A stretch of 64,000 bases of DNA, taken from assembly GCA_034509755.1 (NCBI GenBank), contig CM067541.1:27472501-27536500 (forward strand). The letters are read 5' to 3'. Positions 23,501-38,500 of this stretch are shown one piece after another; the first letter of the stretch is position 1; each line of letters opens with the position of its first letter. The position numbers and the translations under genes were made by a program. The notes beneath the pieces are model-generated. The model saw nothing but the letters and a program-made list of their open reading frames with translations, searched no databases and was not told the origin of the DNA. Source of the DNA: Anisodus tanguticus. Taxonomy: Eukaryota; Streptophyta; Magnoliopsida; Solanales; Solanaceae.

Positions 23501-26500
23501 CCTCAATTCTGATCTTTGATGTATTGGTCATATATAAGTTGTAAAATTAATAGAATAGAATAGTGATTTCTTAATGGCTCTTGTTTAGTTTATGTAACCC
23601 TTTTCTGGGATGAGGACATCTTCTCTTCGGAGTAATGTTTGGTATTAATCGGAAGGCATATTACCACATGGAAATTACATCTAAAGGGCAAGTTGGATTA
23701 TAATAGGCAAAGGAAACATGTAAATATTAAACTTTTATGTCATACAACATAATATTCTTCATTTACTCTCTAAGAGGATCTTACTTCTTAGCCTATGGGC
23801 ACTGAGACCTTTGTGTGGTGGTTTCTCGATCAACTATTTGACTTATTAAGAACAATGGTTAATCAAGACATGAAAAAGTGCAAAAGATTCTGAGGCCTCG
23901 GGTTGTCCCAGTGTGTTGGAGATTCTTGAGCCATCATTCATGAGATCATATTGGAGGTATGCCCTCTATCCTAAGAGCAGCAAGGGATCTCATCTTCATT
24001 AACTCATTACTTGTAGTATATGCTTCACTACATGCATAAACACCCCATAAGCATCAATGCGTGATCCTTTCAAAAGAAAATCAATGATGTACATAAGGTG
24101 AATCAACGCATACGTCGGTGTATACAATATACCATATTGATTTCAGATCAAGGATTGCATACTTTTTTTCTAAAACAAGGATTACATACACAACTTCCGC
24201 ATGAATTATAGTTGACAAGCTAGTAAGGTATCAATTTAGGTTTTCTCATATAGATTAACAATTCAATGAACTCATTCCCTAATGAGCACCCCATCTTTTA
24301 TATTTGGCACATGATGGAAGAGGTGTTGATGGATCCATTTTTCAAGCATTTTCTTATCTGCTTCTTCGTGATTCTATGGAACTTTTTATGTACTTTGTTC
24401 ATCCTTTCTGCAACTTATATTTTCTGTAAATATGCAGTAGATTGTAGTAAATGTTTTTCATACCAGTGTAATTTCATCTTATAGACCTCTAGGATTAGAT
24501 ATGTAAATTTGTTTTTTACTATAGAACAAGGGGTTTAGCAAGTGATCTGTCCGTCCCTTACTTTTGCCAATTCCACTTTGGCATTTTCAGCCTTTGTCAG
24601 TTCGGAAAACCATGAGTATTTACGTACAGGAACTCGTAATTAATTGTGTTCTCACTCTTTCTTGTTGTAATGTGATACCATGCATTAATTGTGTGATGGA
24701 AAGGTTAATAGAATCTTTTTATTTTAATTTAGGCATTGGTGCAGATGAGAAATTGGTATATTCGCTTTCCAACAATTTTACAAGCTTGTGAGTGTGTTAT
24801 TGAAATGCTTAGAGGACAATATTCTCATTGTGCCGGCTGCTATGATGAAGCAAACTATCATTTCGTTGAAGCTTCAAGGGTATGTATCAATTTGAATCCT
24901 TATTAAAGAATCTCTCTTATTTTTCGCAAGCGTATAAATCAGCTGCGTGCTTATTATTTTTTGGGATGGAGATGGCGTAGTTTATTTTACATATATAATG
25001 CAAATTTTTTCTCACTCTTCCGAAAATTTGCTGTGGGTTGAATGGGAATAACATGCTGTTTTTCTGTTCAAGTTATTTGGTAAAAGAAAGACGGCAGTGG
25101 TGACCACTGTTCCTACTTCTATTCCTTTTCATTATGGCGAGTAAACTTAACCAACAGCTGATTTATGGAAGACGGATTATCTTGAGTTATTGCATCTTGA
25201 TTTATGCTTCTTGATGCATATGGACTTGCTGTAGGACAGAAGTGTAATATCACAAAGTCTGACTGTTTGAAAACTCCAACGTGATATACAGATATTATGA
25301 AGAATTTTACTGGTGCGTCTTACTTGTGTCATATAAATGGTCATAACAATTGTATTTTGATCATAAGAGGTAGCTTATACTCCCTTCGTCCCAATTTATA
25401 TGTAGTTTGACTTGTCACAGAGTTTAAGAAATAAAGGAAGACTTTTGAATCTTGTGGTCCAAAATAAGTCAAAGATATTTGTGTGGTTATAGATTATCTC
25501 GTTAAACGTAAAAGGTAAAGTTTAAAGTTAAATAGTTGTCAAATAAGAAAACGTGTCATTCATTTTTGGACTGACTAAAAAGAAAAGTGTCATATAATTT
25601 GGGCAGAGGGAGTAATATAATCTGATCTCAAAATATCCTGATTAAAAAAAATTTGAAACTTCCAAGCTCAATTGTGAAAAGTTGCTTGATAGTGAAATGC
25701 TTAAAAAAGAATTTTGGGAAAATGCTTGGAAATTTTCTTGATGATGTCACACATCGCATTGATGTGGGGTGGATGAAATCGAGGCTCGCATCTGGAGTCC
25801 TGTGTGACAAGAAGGTGCCACCAAAGCTTAAAGGCAAGTTCTACAGAGTGGTGGTTAGACCAACTATGTTGTATGGGGCAGAGTGTTGGCCAGTCAAGAG
25901 CTCTCATGTTCAGAAGATGAAGGTGGTAGAAATAAGGATGTTGCGATGGATGTGTGGACACACGATGAGTGACAGGATTAGGAATGAAAATATTAAACCC
26001 AAGGTGGGGGTAGCCTTGTAGGAGGATAAGATGAGGGAAGCGAGGCTACGATGGTTTCTGCCATGTACAGAGGAGAGGCGCGGATGCCCTAGTGCAGAGG
26101 TGTGAGGTTGACTATGGATGGTTTCAGGAGGAGTTGAGGTAGACCGAAGAAGTATTGGGGAGAGTTGATTAGACAGGACATGTCGCAGTTTTAGCTCACC
26201 GAGGACATGACCTTAGAGAGGAGGGCATGGAGGACTCGGATCAGGATAGAAAGCTAGTAGGTAGTTGGACATGTCATGCCTTGTATTACTTGTGTAGTTT
26301 CTTGTCCTTCATTTCCTTGTATTATCTGTTATTTGTCGTGCCATGATCGCTTTACTGTGCTTTGCTTTGCTTTACTTTACTTTCTTCAAACCGTATCTGA
26401 TCTTCTTTGTCATGTTTTCTCTTTAGCCGAGGGTCTTTCGGAAACAACCTCTCTACCTCCCAAGGTAGAGGTAAGAGGGATTACATTGGGTATGTTGTTG

Positions 26501-29500
26501 TTGCTTGGAAATTTTCTTGCTTTAAAAGGTATATAAGGATGAATTAGATTGACCTATTAATAGATAGATGTGCACACTAAAAGGACAGATGAGGAGAAAT
26601 TCTTGAAAGTTGATGTCTTTTTTTGTGCAAGGGATTGAGGTACACATCCTAGGTGAGGGTTTCTATATAGTGTCGACTTGTTCATCAGTCTCAAGAAATT
26701 CTCTCATCCTTCAGTCTTGAAGAGATACTAACCAGTATTTGAGGAAGTTCTTGGAGAATACCACTATGCAAGTGATCAACAGTGTTGAAATAAAGTTGCC
26801 TGCTTTCACTTCCGCCGGTTTATTTTCTCCCTTTTTCACTTTCTAAGGCTTGGTCAAAGATTCCATTTTTTAGTGCTTCCAGTTCTGTCGTTAGTTCTGC
26901 ATCTGGTTGATGTTCCTTCAAGAAAAAGAGATCTCTGCATATTTCTCCCAACTTGTCCTCTATAGGTTGGCTGCTAACTTACGTTCCTGCCCATTTATGC
27001 TACTAAATCCGTTGGTTAATTGTAGTAAGTTTGAGAAAGAGGTTTCTCGCTCTTTCTGTTTTTCCTTTTTATTAGTATATTCTTTTCTGTGCAGCTCAGT
27101 GAGAACAAATCAATGCAAGCCATGTGCTGTGTGTATGCAGCAATCTCTTACATCTGCATGGGAGATGCTGAATCCTCAGCAAAGGTTGGCACAGTTCCTT
27201 CCATTATGGAGATGCATTTTTTTCTTATTGGTAATCTGTTTGCTGAGCGCTTTTGTTCTGTTATAGGCCCTTGATCTGATTGGACCAGTTTTAGGAGTGA
27301 TGGATTCTTTCACGGGAGTGCGAGAGAAAACGAGTGTCCTTCTTGCCCATGGGTTTTTACTGATGAGGCAGCAAAATCTACAAGAAGCAAGGTAGATCTT
27401 TTAAACAAAAATGTTCATTTTGGTGATTCTTGTTTTTTGATTTGGATTTTTGAGTTTATGCTATTTCATGCATGATACAAAGTCGTTTTCTATTTCTCTG
27501 CAATAGTACGCCTAAGTATTGTACAAAAGCTCAGTAGGTAAAATAACTTTACTAACAATGTCTCCCATATACAAAATGGTATACCAAAAAGTAGATACTC
27601 CCTCTGTCCCAATTTATATGGCACCATTTCCTTTTTGGTCTGTCTAAAAAAAATGTCACCTTTCTATATTTAGAAACAATTTAACTTTATGAAATGATTT
27701 TCAGCCACACATTTATATAAGACTTGTTCTGGACCACACATTTCAAAAGTCTTTCTTTCTTTCTTAAACTCCGTGTCAAGTCAAATGGTGCCACATAAAT
27801 TGGGACGGAGGGAGTAATATACAACATAATATGAATCTCTACAAATGATGCTTGATCTTCTATAAACTGAATTTCGGTGGTGCAGTAACAAGAAACTAGG
27901 AATGAGAGTTTATTCTTCAAGTATATGTACTCCTTTATCCCTTCAAAAGCTCTCATACTTCCACTTGATCCTCTATAAAGTGATTTTTTTGTGGTCCATT
28001 AAAAGGAAACTAGGAATTAGAGTTCATTCTTCAAATATACGTAGTCATTCTCTATCCATTCAAAAGCTCTCATATTTCCACTTGCTGTTTTTACTTAATA
28101 AAATGACCTTACAAAAAAAAAGTATGTAAAGATGCTCGGCAGAGTACACTTTTTGACAGATACCTCTCTTTGTCATCTTGCTAGCCTCCTCCTAGCAATC
28201 TCAAACACCTGCTGCTTGGTCCTTATTGGAAGCGCCCAATGGTAAACCGAGATAAGTAGTTAAAAAAGTTCCAACCCTTCAATCGAGCACTTGTGTTGAA
28301 TTCTCGAAATTGTCACTTCACCATGCCGAAAAATCTCACACTTCCTGAGGTTGATCTTGAGGTATGACGTTTCTTGGAACCAGATAAGAACTTGTGTCAG
28401 ATAGTCCAGCTGGTTAATGTTTGTGGCACTGAACACTAAAGTCTTGTCTGTGAACAATATGTGTGACATAGTCACTATACATTGCCCCCTAATCATTACT
28501 GAAAAGCAACCACAAGTCACCACTTGTCGCAACTCTATCTATGATTCTATGCTTCTATTATCAGGAAGAACTTTTCTTCTTATCTAAAGCCATTCGAGCG
28601 GCAAAACAAAACATAGAGGCTTTCATTTACTAGTTTTGAGAATCTAATTGTTGTTGTGCCGAATTGATCCATTTTTGCCACCTACTCCTGAATCTCATAT
28701 GTAACATTATAAAGTCCAGGAACTCCCGATTCACATGATCATAGGCCTTCTTAAGGCTTAGCTCGCAAAAAATCTCTCCCTCTGACTTCGTGTTCTTTTA
28801 AAAGCTATTATTTCGTCAATTATAGCGATGTCAAGTGAGGAATTATAGCTTCATGGGTGAAGTCATGAGTTTCAAAGAAAAAGGTATTTCAAACAATGAC
28901 GCACAAAGTGATCAAAACGAAAAACTATCGTCTCTTTTAATTCTCAAATTCGAGAATGTGTTGTGGCTTGTTTCTAATTATCTAGTCTTATAGATCGCAA
29001 CAATGGTCTCCATCAACTATCTTTTGATCGTATTAGGAAGAAAGCTAGGGATCCTACTCGGCCTTCGGGCGTTATCACATGTATAACTCTTCAATGCCTC
29101 TCTCACCTCGTCTTCGTTAATCGCCCTCTTCAACCACTTCCTCTTATCCTTTCCTCTTTGATTGAGCACTAGCCCTCCCAACTTCTACCTCCAACACAAC
29201 CCCCATCTTTACACAAGCGTTCACGAGTCTCGTTATCTCCCCTGTTACCTCCTCATCTCCCTCGCATACTCTGTCATCCGCTTCACATATTGTATAAAGT
29301 TTCTCTTCGTATTCGCTATTGGTACCCTGTGAAATAATTTTGTATTTGGTTCCCCCTTTTTCAACCGCCAAGCCTTTTATATCCAACTTGTTCCTTAGGC
29401 TATTGCAAACGTAGCTATCTCTCTCCTCACCTCCTTCTCCCTTGTTTTTTCCTCTCCTCCAACTCCCTCACCTTTTACGCTCTATCAACTTCCCCGGCTC

Positions 29501-32500
29501 ATTCATAAGTTCTTTCGTCGTCCCCTCTATCCTCCCAAATACCTCCTCATTCCACTCTTATGTCCCCTTGAAACATCTTCAACTTCTTTGCGAGTCGAAA
29601 TAATGGTTTGCGCGTGACTATATATACATTCGATCAGTTTATCAGTCTATCTCTCCATTGCCTTTAGCCTTATATTCTTAAATTTACAAGTGGTTCAAAT
29701 GCTTCTTCCTCTGCTACCATCTAGCATGACTAGTATGGTCCAAGAGCAGCCTAGGTAGGTGTATTGTGGCATGTTCAGTAGCATTTCATCCTGAGATGTC
29801 AGCACCAAGAATCTATCGAGTCTTGATTTTAAGTCCTCCGCCCTGACCCATGTGAAACTAGACCCTCCCAGAAAATGAACAAGAAAATATTTATCAATGA
29901 ACTCCGAGAATTATCGATTGCCCTTAACATTTTCTGCAACCCATTCTTTCCTCTGAGAACCTGGTAGTGTTGAAGTTCCCCAACACCGATCGAATGGCCT
30001 ATTTCGCTAGAGAAATATAGAAGCTTGTTAACTCTATGATAGAATCTGTGAAGAAGAAGCGCCCATAAAGCGAGACAAAGTGCTTAACATGCTTTGCGCC
30101 TCGCTTCTAGGCTTAAGCTTGCCTTTGACAACACTACTTGTAACTCATTTGTGTCAAGTTTCATACCAAGTTTAGTATCACAGTAGGGAGAAGACATTTA
30201 GGGGTCGTTTGGTTGTTGGTTAGAATTGTGTAGGTATTAGTAATGCAGAGATTAGTTATGTAAGTATTAGTAATGCGGGGATTAGTTATTTCATCTTTAA
30301 TCCTGTATAAATAATATATAGATTCATTCATAACTTATGCATATATTTGTTATGCGGTATATGAACCAAACATTGTATTAACACTGGTATGTTTTATGTA
30401 GAAAGAAAAAAAATTAACCAAATATTGTACAACTTATGCTAGATTCTATGTGGAGATTATTTTTCCTTATTTTTGTAACCAAACGATGTATAAAGTTATG
30501 CTAGTTTTTACATGAATAACTCCTCCCTAACGAGCAATCAAAAAACCCCTTAGCTCTCTAAATTTCTCTTCCCCTTAATATTTTTCACACTTCTATAGGA
30601 GTTGCCTAGTACTTATAGGAGCCATTCTACCCTTTATAGAGATTTGTATGTTAGTAGAAAGTTCAGAAAACCTTTACTCTTACAAAATTCACAATTTATT
30701 CAATATTAGAGAAAAATGTGTTTGAATAGAGCAAAATGGTAGTGTGGGTTCGTATGATGACCCAAACTAACTTTGTATTGAAGCCCTGTAGTTGTAGTAG
30801 TTGCTGTTGTTCTATTCTTATCGATTTGTTACCTTACTGCAGAAATCGACTAGCGTTTGGCTTGCAGACAACACATGACACTTTGGGGAATCTGCAACTT
30901 GTTTCACAATATTTGACTGTTTTGGGTAATTTAGGACTTGCCCTCCGCGACACTGTACAAGCTAGGGAGATCTTGAGGTCCTCTCTTACATTAGCGAAAA
31001 AGCTTAATGATCTTCCAACTCAGATCTGGGTACTATCGAATTTGACAGGTGTCACTCTCTCGATCATTACTTTCATGTGACCTACTTCTGTTGAATAAGT
31101 GCTGTCACCTATGTATATCTAATGCTTTGTTCTGGTTTAGTTTATCTTTTGAATGGCCAAAGCAAAAGAGTTTGTGGTATCCTTGTAAAGCTTCAAATAT
31201 GTATGTGTGTGTGTCTATTTGTGCGTGTATTTGTTCAGAGAAGATAGTGCAATATTTCTAAAAGTCAAGTTTTTCTCTTCATCAACTTTTTATCTGCACC
31301 CTGTTTAGCCTTTCTTTTTTCCTCCCTAGCTAGAAGAGATACGCATGTCGAGAATTTTTATTCCTTTCCTACTTTTTCCTTTTCCGGTGTACAAAACCTC
31401 CTTTGTTTTCTTCGTGTAGTGGGGAAGGACATGCCTTAACAAACCCTTCCTTGCCCCGTTTAGCATTTTTCAATGATTTTTTTCTTCCCCGCCTTGCCCC
31501 GTTTGCGATCTCTTTCATTTTTTTTATTTTAATTTTACTTTGCAGTATTTTTTCGAATTTTATTTGAACTTTGTCTAGACAATCTTACTAATATGTTCCC
31601 GTTTTCATGTTTGATTCATGCTTGTTGATACATGTGTTAATTTTGGATCCTTCAACTCAACTAGTGAAAGGAAACATGCACTAGGAATTATATACTGATT
31701 GTTTTGAAGTTTAAATTTTCAGTAGTTCAAGTGAAAGAATTCGGAACCATTAAATAATTCTCAATTATGTCATATAATTAATCATGATTTGCTTTTGCTA
31801 TGAGTATCTTTATGTTGTTTCTAACTTCTAAGATACAGACCTGCTTCTCCTTTTACTTACTGGTTATTCATAATTTTTGTACTTTGTTTTATGAGGTTGT
31901 TGGATCCCTAATTTAAGGTTCACTTGTACTACTTATTAAAAGTTTAGCTGTTATTACATTTGGAATTGACATGTCAACATGCATCCAAAAGAAATATGAT
32001 AGGCAATCGTTTTATTCTTGTTTGCCCTCTTCTTTTTGTTAATTGTAAAAAGAAATACCAGGAAAAATTAAATGAACCAAGCATATTCAGTTTTGCTCTT
32101 CCGGGAGGAGAAAAAGGAAAAGAGGAAGACTCCCTGATAATAATAAAAATTATATTGTTTAAATGTTTGAAGGATTCAAAGGATAAGCATCACAGGATCA
32201 GAAATATTAGAGGGGAAAGAATGGAGAAGAAAAAGATGCAACTCCTAACTTCAATATCGATCATCTCAAAAGCTTCACTTTTTCTTGTCTAATACGTCTG
32301 ATAAAAAATTATTTTTCTGAAGCTCAAGTAGTTTTAATACACACCATTTAAAATATTTAACCTGGGTCTGGCCGGCCTTCCCTACCCTGTCCCATGCAAA
32401 ATTTTGTTTGTTGTTCACCTACCTCTTTGCCATTCCTAATCAAGGGCTCTTGGTATTATTTCCTCCTAAAAATTTGAGTCAAGCACCAAATATGTTATAA

Positions 32501-35500
32501 ACTTCTATTGTATTTCATCCATTGTTTTGATGGAGTAATTGTGCATGCATCATGCCTCTTGTTTTTTCTTGTTCATGGTTTCCCCTTTAAATGAAACCTC
32601 AAGGTGACTGTAAATGTTCCTTTTTGTTTCCATGACAGTGATTGAAAAAAAATATTAATCGAAGAGTATTTTGGTAGTCGCCTGATAAAATATATGGGCG
32701 GGTTAAGCTAAATAGATATTATCCTCACTAGGAGATATGATAGAACCACATGTATGGAGTGAAGGATATACCAGGAGAATCAATAACCACCCAACATAGC
32801 TTGGTGGTCTTGGATGTAAAATGTAAGGGTGGACGACTTACAAACAAATGAGAATTTGATGATGGGCGTTAAAGGGCGCTAACTATTTGGTGTTTCAGAA
32901 AAACTATGAGAGGATGGAAACTTAACTTCCAACAAGTTTCCAATTTGAGCCGCGAGGTGATTTGCTAGGAGTGCCAAAGATTTCCAACCGTCCTATGGTG
33001 ACATATGGTGACATGCTTAATGTGGAGTGGAGTTGAAGACAAAACTTGAAGATCAAGAAGAAGGAAATATTTTTTTGGCTTTTATGTAGGTCTTGGCGAG
33101 ACCACCTTTTAGCTTGTTTTAATTCCTAGGTTAATTACTAGATCTCCTTATAGCTTAATTACTATGCCATGTAATAAGATAAGATGATCAAGTCGAGAAC
33201 CATCTAGAAGAAGAAGCTTCCAACGTTCCCCAATGAGGTAATTTATGAACTAGCTAGTTCATGCACTTATCTACATGGATGACACAAAAGGGTGGCCTAG
33301 AGAACATGAAGAGTTGGTCGAGACCTTCTCCAAAATTACGTTCCCAAGGAGGTAGTTCATGCCTTATTTACATGGATGACATAAAAGGGTGGCCTAACCT
33401 CTCCCCCTTCTTCCCACCTCTCCCCTCGGCCTAGATGCATTTTTTATGTTTATCTTGTTACCTCTTCTATAAGGTTTAGAACTAGTATAAATAGGGGATG
33501 TAGTTGAAGAAAGAGGACATGGAATTTTTATAAAATATATTTGAGTTTTCTCAAACTTTGCTAGGTATTTCAACTTTTGTGTTGTTATCTTAGTTGGTCC
33601 TTTTGTGGTCCAAACATTGGTCCTTTTGTGGTCCAAACATTGGTCCTTTTGTGGTCCAGCCCTCGGTCCATTTGTGGTCCAACCCTTGGTTTTTTTGTGG
33701 TCCAAATCCTAGGTGTAAGTCTAGTTAGAACTTTTGTGATCTAACTATACCCAAGCCAAGGTTCTATCCGGTTACTTTGTCACAAACACATTAGAAGGTC
33801 ATCTCGGCCTACATCACCTTACCCGCACCCGAACTTTTCTATCAATTTCGTTCCCAATCATTGTCCAAACTGCCTAATCCCTTTCACCCCAATACACTAC
33901 AACACTTCCCCAACCTACACCAAAAATATCGTTAACCAACTCCTCCCAAGAACACCCGAAACCCAACTGACTACTCCACCATACTCACCGGGTTCAACCT
34001 TCATACCTTACTGTCCCGACCAGTTTCCGCCACCTTACCACCATCCAACCACCAAATACCAACCACCAACATAACCTACAATGTGTCTAGTTCATCCTCT
34101 CCAAACGCCTTAGCCCCAAACCACCTAAGGGCACCCGTACACCTCCCACAAACCTAAACTGTCTGGAAACCATCCTATTCCACCAACCTCCATTTGACTC
34201 CCATATTTGTGTCCGTCCAGCCCCAAACCAACTCCGACCAACCTAACCATACAATCCCCTCCTTATATACATCAGTTTGGTATCAGAGCAAGGCTTTTCC
34301 GTCCCACGCCTTGATGCTATGGCTAACATAAATGAAGAACTTCGGAGGATCATAAGTGACCTTTTTGCGGAACAAATGCAAATCTTGAGAAGAGAATTTG
34401 TGGGGCGTGCCGTGATTAATGATGTCGAGTCGGGGAGGAGGTTGCAAAAAACAAACCAAGGCATGAAAGGGAAGATGTCCATGACAATCCGAGGCGAGGG
34501 AAGATGAAACAACCCGAGGCAAAGGGAAGATGACCGAAGTCTACGGTTTGATCTTCCAACCTTTGAAGGAAATATGGACCCGGAAGAGTTTCTTGAATGG
34601 TTAAGGCCATTGAGAGGCTTTTCGAATACAAGCAATATGATGACCACAAGTGTTTTAAGGTTGCTATATTGAAGTTGAAGGAATTCGCTTCTGTGTGGTA
34701 TGAAAACCTCAAAACAAGCGGAGGAGGAATGGGAAAACCAAGATTGAATCTTGGGACAAACTAAAGAAACATTTGAAGAAAAAGTTCTTGCCAAGGAGTA
34801 TGAACAAGACCTATACCTCAAGCTCACCAAACTTCGTCAAGGAGTTCTTAAAGTTGAGGAATACGTTCGAGAGTTTGAGAAAGTCACCATGCTTTGTGAC
34901 TTAGAAGAAAATGAGGCTCAAAGGATTGCACGATTCATTGGAGGCTTGAACGTGGCGATTCAAGAGAAGGTCGAAGTTGCAACATACAACACATTTGAAG
35001 ACGTATGTCACTTAGCACTCAAGTTTGAAAAACAACAAAAGAAAGGTACCCCAAAATCCTATGTAAAGCCCATTAATGTTAAAGAAAAGGGTAGTACCTC
35101 TTTTACTAACCCATTATATAGCCAAGAAAGTGTAGAGAAAGATAAAGGAAAGAAAGTAGAGGTTACAAAGGGGGTAGATAGAAGTAGAAAAATGTGTTTT
35201 AAATGTCAAGGATTAGGACACTTTGCAAATGAATGTCCTAACCCTCGGGTTAATGACTATCAAAGCGTATCAAGATTGTGGGGATTCCTTTGTTATTGAG
35301 GAACCCGAAGTCAAGGAGGTCCTAGAGGAAGATGTTGATCTTGCGGAAGAGGGTGAAAGTTTAGTACTCCGACGTGTGTTGAGTGTTCAACTTGAAGAAC
35401 AGGAGGAGACACAAAGAGAGCAACTATTTTACACTCGATGCAAGGTAAATGACAAGGTATGTAATATGATCATTGATGGAGAAGCTGTACCAATGCGGCC

Positions 35501-38500
35501 TCCGTGGAAATGGTGGACAAATTGAAGTTGCCTACCTGCAGCCATCCTAAACCATATGCTCTCCAATGGTTGAACAAAGACAAAGGGCTAAAGGTAATGA
35601 AACAAGCTCTTGTTAGTTTTTGGGTTGGTAAGTATGAAGATGAGATATGGTGTGACATCCTACCTATGGATGCTTGTCATATTTTATTGGGTCGCCATGG
35701 CAATTTGATAGGAAAGCGCAACATGATGGAGAAAAGAATGTCTATTCTTTTCAAAAGGATGATAAGAAGGTCCGGTTGATACCATTGTCACCTAGTGAGG
35801 TGAAGAAAATAAAGATCCAAAATGCCAAGAACCGCAAGGAAAAGTCTGAGGCCCTCTTGCTTAATGCATCGGAGATAGAAGAGGAGTTGAAGAAGGGGAG
35901 TCCTATATATGCATTGGTGTGTAAGGATAAGAAGAGTCTTGTGGGAGATACGGTTGAAGATGCCGACTTGAAGGAGCTCTTGAAGAAATTTGAAGATGTA
36001 TTTATGGATGATCTTGCACCCGGATTACCACCAATCAGAGGTATTGAACATGCTATTGATTTTATTCCAGGAAGTTCATTACCTAATCGTCCAGCCTATA
36101 GATGCAATCGGAAGAGGCTAAGGAGTTGCAAAGACAAGTGCAAGAATTACTAGACAAAGGCTTTGTCCGAGAGAGCCTTAGTCCCTGTGTGGTACCCGCC
36201 TTGTTGGTGCCAAAGAAAGATGGGACTTGGCGCATGTGTATTGATAGCCGAGCGGTCAATAACATCACCGTGAAGTAAAAGTTTCCTATGCCAAGATTGG
36301 ATGATCTTTTGGATGAATTGAGTGGGGCCAAGTTGTTCTCCAAGATAGATTTGAGGAGTGGCTACCATCAAATGAGGATACGAGAGGGAGATGAATGGAA
36401 GACTTTCAAGACCAAGTATGGTTTGTACGAATGGCTTGTGATGCCATTTGGATTGTGTAATGCTCAAGCTCTTTCATGAGGCTCATGCACGAGGTACTAC
36501 GACCATTCATGGGTAAATTTTTGTGGTTTACTTAGATGATATCTTAATTTATAGTCAAGATAGGGAATCTCACTTGTCGCATTTAGAAGCTTTATTTGAG
36601 AAGTTAAGAGATGTAAAGTTGTATGACAAGTTAGAGAAGTGTGCTTTTATGATTACTAGTATCCCATTCTTAGGATACATAGTATCATCCGAGGGCATTC
36701 ATGTGGATCCATCCAAGGTGGAAGCTATCGGAGTTGGCCCGAGCCTACGAATGTAAGTGAGGTAAGAAGTTTTCATGGTTTGGCTTCTTTTTATCATCGT
36801 TTCATTCGAGATTTTAGTACCCTTGCTGCCTGGCTATCATGAACTAATGAAAAATGGTGAGTTTAAATGGTCCCAAGGAGCACAAAGAGCTTTGGAAACC
36901 TTGAAGGAAAGGTTATGTGAAGCACCGACTCTAGCTATTCCAAACCTTGAGAAGCTATTTGAAATTGAATGTGATGCTAGTGGAATTGGTGTTGGTACCG
37001 TCTTGATTCAAGACAAATGACCCATTGCTTTCTTTAGTGAAAAATTGGGTGGTGCCGGCTCAATTATTCTACTTATGACAAGGAATTTTATATTGTGAGA
37101 TCCTTGGTCCAATGGGAACATTATTTGAGGCCGAAACCTTTTGTCTTGTATTCGGATCATTTGGTTTGGCTACACCTAAGGAAGGAATAATTTCCCAACA
37201 TGAGAAAGAACAAGCTAATGCCGAGGGGGGGATGGTCCTTTCAAGATATTGGCCAGGTTCGGGGAAAGCGCCTACAAAGTAGAACTTTCGGACGAATATG
37301 GAGGTATTAGTTCAACGTTTAATGTTGGAGACTTATCACCATACATAGATGATGAGAATTTGAGGGCAAATTCTATTAAAGAAGGGAGTATGATGAAAAA
37401 AAGGCCGTAAACTTAAGTTTCCAACATGAGCCGCGAGGTGATTTGCTAGGAGTGCCAAAGATTGCCAACCGTCCTATGGTGACATGCTTAATGTGGAGTG
37501 GAGTTGAAGACAAGACTTGAAGATCCAAGAAGGAAACATTTTTTTTGGCTTTTATGTAGGTCTTGGCCGAGACCACCTTTTAGCTTGTTTTAATTCCTAG
37601 CTTAATTACTAGATCTCCTTATAGCTTAATTACTATGCCATGTAATAAGATAAGATGACCAAGCCGAGAACCATCTAGAAGGAGAAGCTTCCAACGTTCC
37701 CCAAGGAGGTAATTCATGAACTAGCTAGTTCATGCACTTATCTACATGGATGACACAAAAGGGTGGCCTAGAGAACATGAAGAGTTGGGTCTTTTCCCTT
37801 CTCCCAAATCGACCGAACCTCTCCCCCTTTCCCATTCAGCCTAGATGCATTTTTATGTCTATCTTGTTACCTCTTCTAGAAGGTTTAGAACTAGTATAAA
37901 TAGGGGATGTAGTTGATGAAAGGAGATATTGATTTTTATGAAATATATTTGAGTTTTCTCAAACTTTGCTAAGTTATTCAACTTTTGTGTTGTTATCTTA
38001 GTTGGTCCTTTTGTGGTCCAAACCTTTGTCCTTTTGTGGTCCAACCCTCGGTCTTTTTGTGGTCCAACCCTTGGTCCTTTTGTGGTCCAAACCCTAGGTG
38101 TAAGTCTAGTTAGAACTTTTGTGATCTAACTATACCCAAGTCAAGGTTCTATCCGGTTACTTTGTCACAAACACATTAGAAGGTCATCTCGGCCTACATC
38201 ACCTTACCCGCACCCGAACTTGTCTATCAATTTCGTGCCCAATCATTGTCCAAACTGCCTAATCCCTTTCACCCCAATACACTACAACACTTCCCCAACC
38301 TACACCAAAAAGGTCGTTAACCAACTCCTCCCAAAAACACCCGAGAACCCAACCAACTACTCCACCATCCTCACCGGGTTCAACCTTCGTACCTTACTGT
38401 CCCGACCAGATTTCCGCCACCTTACCACCATCCAACCACCAACATAACCTACAACGTGTCTAGTTCATTCTCTCCAAACGTCTTAGCCCCAAACCACCTA

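Noticed and set aside
26276..26536. 86-residue open frame as a host protein
   Set aside because: It is the 3' untranslated tail of the RTE LINE running into its target duplication.
31960..32292. 110-residue open frame in the large MAU2 intron
   Set aside because: Starts within AT-rich intron, is lysine-rich and has no recognised domain or splice support.
33394..33705. Minus-strand frame with repeated GPQKDQ-like residues (also 37859-38044)
   Set aside because: It is the translation of the LTR minisatellite, not a gene.
34243..34830. Minus-strand 195-residue open frame
   Set aside because: Antisense to gypsy 2 gag, which has clear motifs on the plus strand.
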